From Corynebacterium uropygiale (GTDB lineage: Bacteria > Actinomycetota > Actinomycetes > Mycobacteriales > Mycobacteriaceae), in assembly GCF_021568315.1 (NCBI RefSeq), contig NZ_JAKGSI010000004.1, positions 1 through 64,000 on the forward strand: DNA of 64,000 nucleotides, given 5' to 3'. This document shows, piece after piece, positions 63,160 to 64,000 of this stretch. The position numbers and the translations under genes were made by a program. Under the pieces are notes generated by a model. The model did no database searches. It was not told the DNA's origin and worked only from the letters and a program-made list of their open reading frames with translations. Position 1 is the stretch's first letter. Every line of letters starts with the position of its first letter.

Positions 63160-63834
63160 TTAGACGGACGCCGTCGCGTTGATCGCGGACACGAACATCG
63201 GCAGCCCATCAAGGGAGGGCCCCGTGAGCTCCTCCACGGCGTGCTCGGGGTGCGGCATGAGGCCGACGACGCGACCATCCGCGCTGCACACCCCGGCGAT
63301 ACCGTGCACCGAGCCGTTGAAGTTATCGGTGTAGCGGAAGACCACGCGGCCTTCCTTCTCCAGTTCCTCGATGGTCTCCGCGGAGGCCTGGAAGCGCCCC
63401 TCCCCGTGCTTGGCGGGGATGAGGATCTTCTGCCCCTCCTCGTAGCCGCTCGTCCACGCCGTGGACGCGTTGGCCACCTCAAGGTAGGTGTCCACGCAGT
63501 GGAAGTGCAGGCCCTGGTTGCGGGTGAGAGCACCCGGCAAGAGGCCCGCCTCCGTGAGGATCTGGAAGCCGTTACAAATGCCCAGCACCGGCATGCCCTT
63601 GTGCGCCCGATCAATCACCGAGCGCATGACCGGCGCCAGCGCGGAGATCGCCCCGCTGCGCAGGTAGTCCCCATAAGAAAAGCCGCCAGGAACGATGACG
63701 GCATCGACGCCACGCAGATCCTCGTCCGCGTGCCACAGCTCCACGACTTCAGCGCCCGCAATGCGTGCCGCACGCTGGGCATCGACGTCGTCGAGCGTCC
63801 CCGGGAAGGTGATGACACCAATCCGTGCGCTCAC
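63160..63834 (-). CDS. purQ: phosphoribosylformylglycinamidine synthase subunit PurQ
   Basis: PurQ is the glutaminase that supplies ammonia to PurL. Its 224 residues have [18 protein letters not shown], the nucleophile in [19 protein letters not shown] (Cys about residue 86) and a C-terminal [10 protein letters not shown] with the catalytic His and Glu. The GTG start overlaps the purS stop (GTGA). Confidence 0.97.
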   Translation of the reverse strand: MSARIGVITFPGTLDDVDAQRAARIAGAEVVELWHADEDLRGVDAVIVPGGFSYGDYLRSGAISALAPVMRSVIDRAHKGMPVLGICNGFQILTEAGLLPGALTRNQGLHFHCVDTYLEVANASTAWTSGYEEGQKILIPAKHGEGRFQASAETIEELEKEGRVVFRYTDNFNGSVHGIAGVCSADGRVVGLMPHPEHAVEELTGPSLDGLPMFVSAINATASV

Positions 63835-64000
63835 TGGCTCACCTCAGCATCCACGACCTCGAAGTCCTCAATCACCGTGTTCGCCAGGAGGGTCTCAGCA
63901 ACCTTCTCCACTTCGGCGCGGGTGACGGTTCCATCCACCTCCAGTTCGAAGCGCTTGCCCTGCCGGACATCACTCACCCCGGTGACACCCAGCCGGCCGA
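63831..64000 (-). CDS. purS: phosphoribosylformylglycinamidine synthase subunit PurS (partial)
   Basis: The frame entering from the right edge encodes the last 55 or so residues of Pur[19 protein letters not shown], then a helix and TVIEDFEVV. PurS bridges PurL and PurQ. The N terminus lies outside the window. It overlaps purQ by 4 nt. Confidence 0.93.
   Translation of the reverse strand, partial: GRLGVTGVSDVRQGKRFELEVDGTVTRAEVEKVAETLLANTVIEDFEVVDAEVSQ

Overview
The window is a high-GC actinobacterial chromosome segment, almost certainly from a Corynebacterium. The sequence-level reasons are an acetate/sugar regulator of the RamA type, mycothiol synthase (MshD), an LmeA/DUF2993 protein, the DUF3073 protein, a corynebacterial CoA-transferase (Cat), an actinobacterial rrn leader with a boxA-like element, and many genes whose -10 hexamer lies 6-8 nt before the start codon, as expected for leaderless mRNAs. 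Gene order (ramA, cysK-cysE; cat, dus, phoU, pst, mshD, lmeA, lipid kinase; ygfZ, DUF3073, purM, purF; purL, purQ, purS) resembles, from memory, that of C. glutamicum, with islands of accessory genes in between.

Layout. 1-620: 5' end of a 16S rRNA gene and its leader (minus strand). 624-5112: murA, ramA, cysK, cysE and a small GNAT enzyme. 5241-5772: tRNA-Phe, two identical tRNA-Asp and tRNA-Glu. 5924-9044: CsoR-type copper sensor, an ABC-class ATPase, an alkyltransferase and a membrane protein. 9151-11675: glpT-glpQ. 11752-14584: iron/haem ABC uptake genes behind a DtxR-like box. 14605-19123: secreted GH1 enzyme and proton-translocating transhydrogenase pntAB. 19254-20676: a short ORF in a structured, terminator-containing leader, followed by the RNA ligase rtcB. 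20734-22803: nrdI, a metal-ligand-deficient nrdF and a flavin reductase. 23071-25661: CAP-domain protein and acyltransferase/SGNH protein. 25717-28400: tRNA-Lys, a decayed aldo/keto reductase and cat. 28620-35818: dus, phoU, a DUF222-HNH gene and pstSCAB. 35941-45232: mshD, lmeA, lipid kinase, FABP-like protein, two folate-related genes, DUF3073, purM, purF and an SCP-like gene. 45285-49689: thioesterase and a lactococcin-972-type bacteriocin locus. 49893-58675: dctA, a small ABC exporter with an MTB12-like protein, oligopeptidase B and p-aminobenzoate genes. 58836-64000: SPFH protein with a ribbon-helix-helix partner, haemolysin III, purL, purQ and the end of purS.

The most unusual content is the nrdI-nrdF-flavin reductase operon. 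Its R2 protein has Gln115, Ser175 and Lys209 where three metal-binding glutamates should be, the signature of the QSK group of class Ie (metal-free, DOPA-radical) ribonucleotide reductases. The flavin reductase coupled to it by an ATGA overlap could supply reduced flavin for NrdI, which is inference. No nrdE lies in the window. Other signals worth attention are the layered RNA structure before rtcB, a Shine-Dalgarno-sequestering hairpin before the haemolysin III gene, interlocked divergent -10 boxes between mshD and lmeA, and a lactococcin-972 locus carrying two structural genes.
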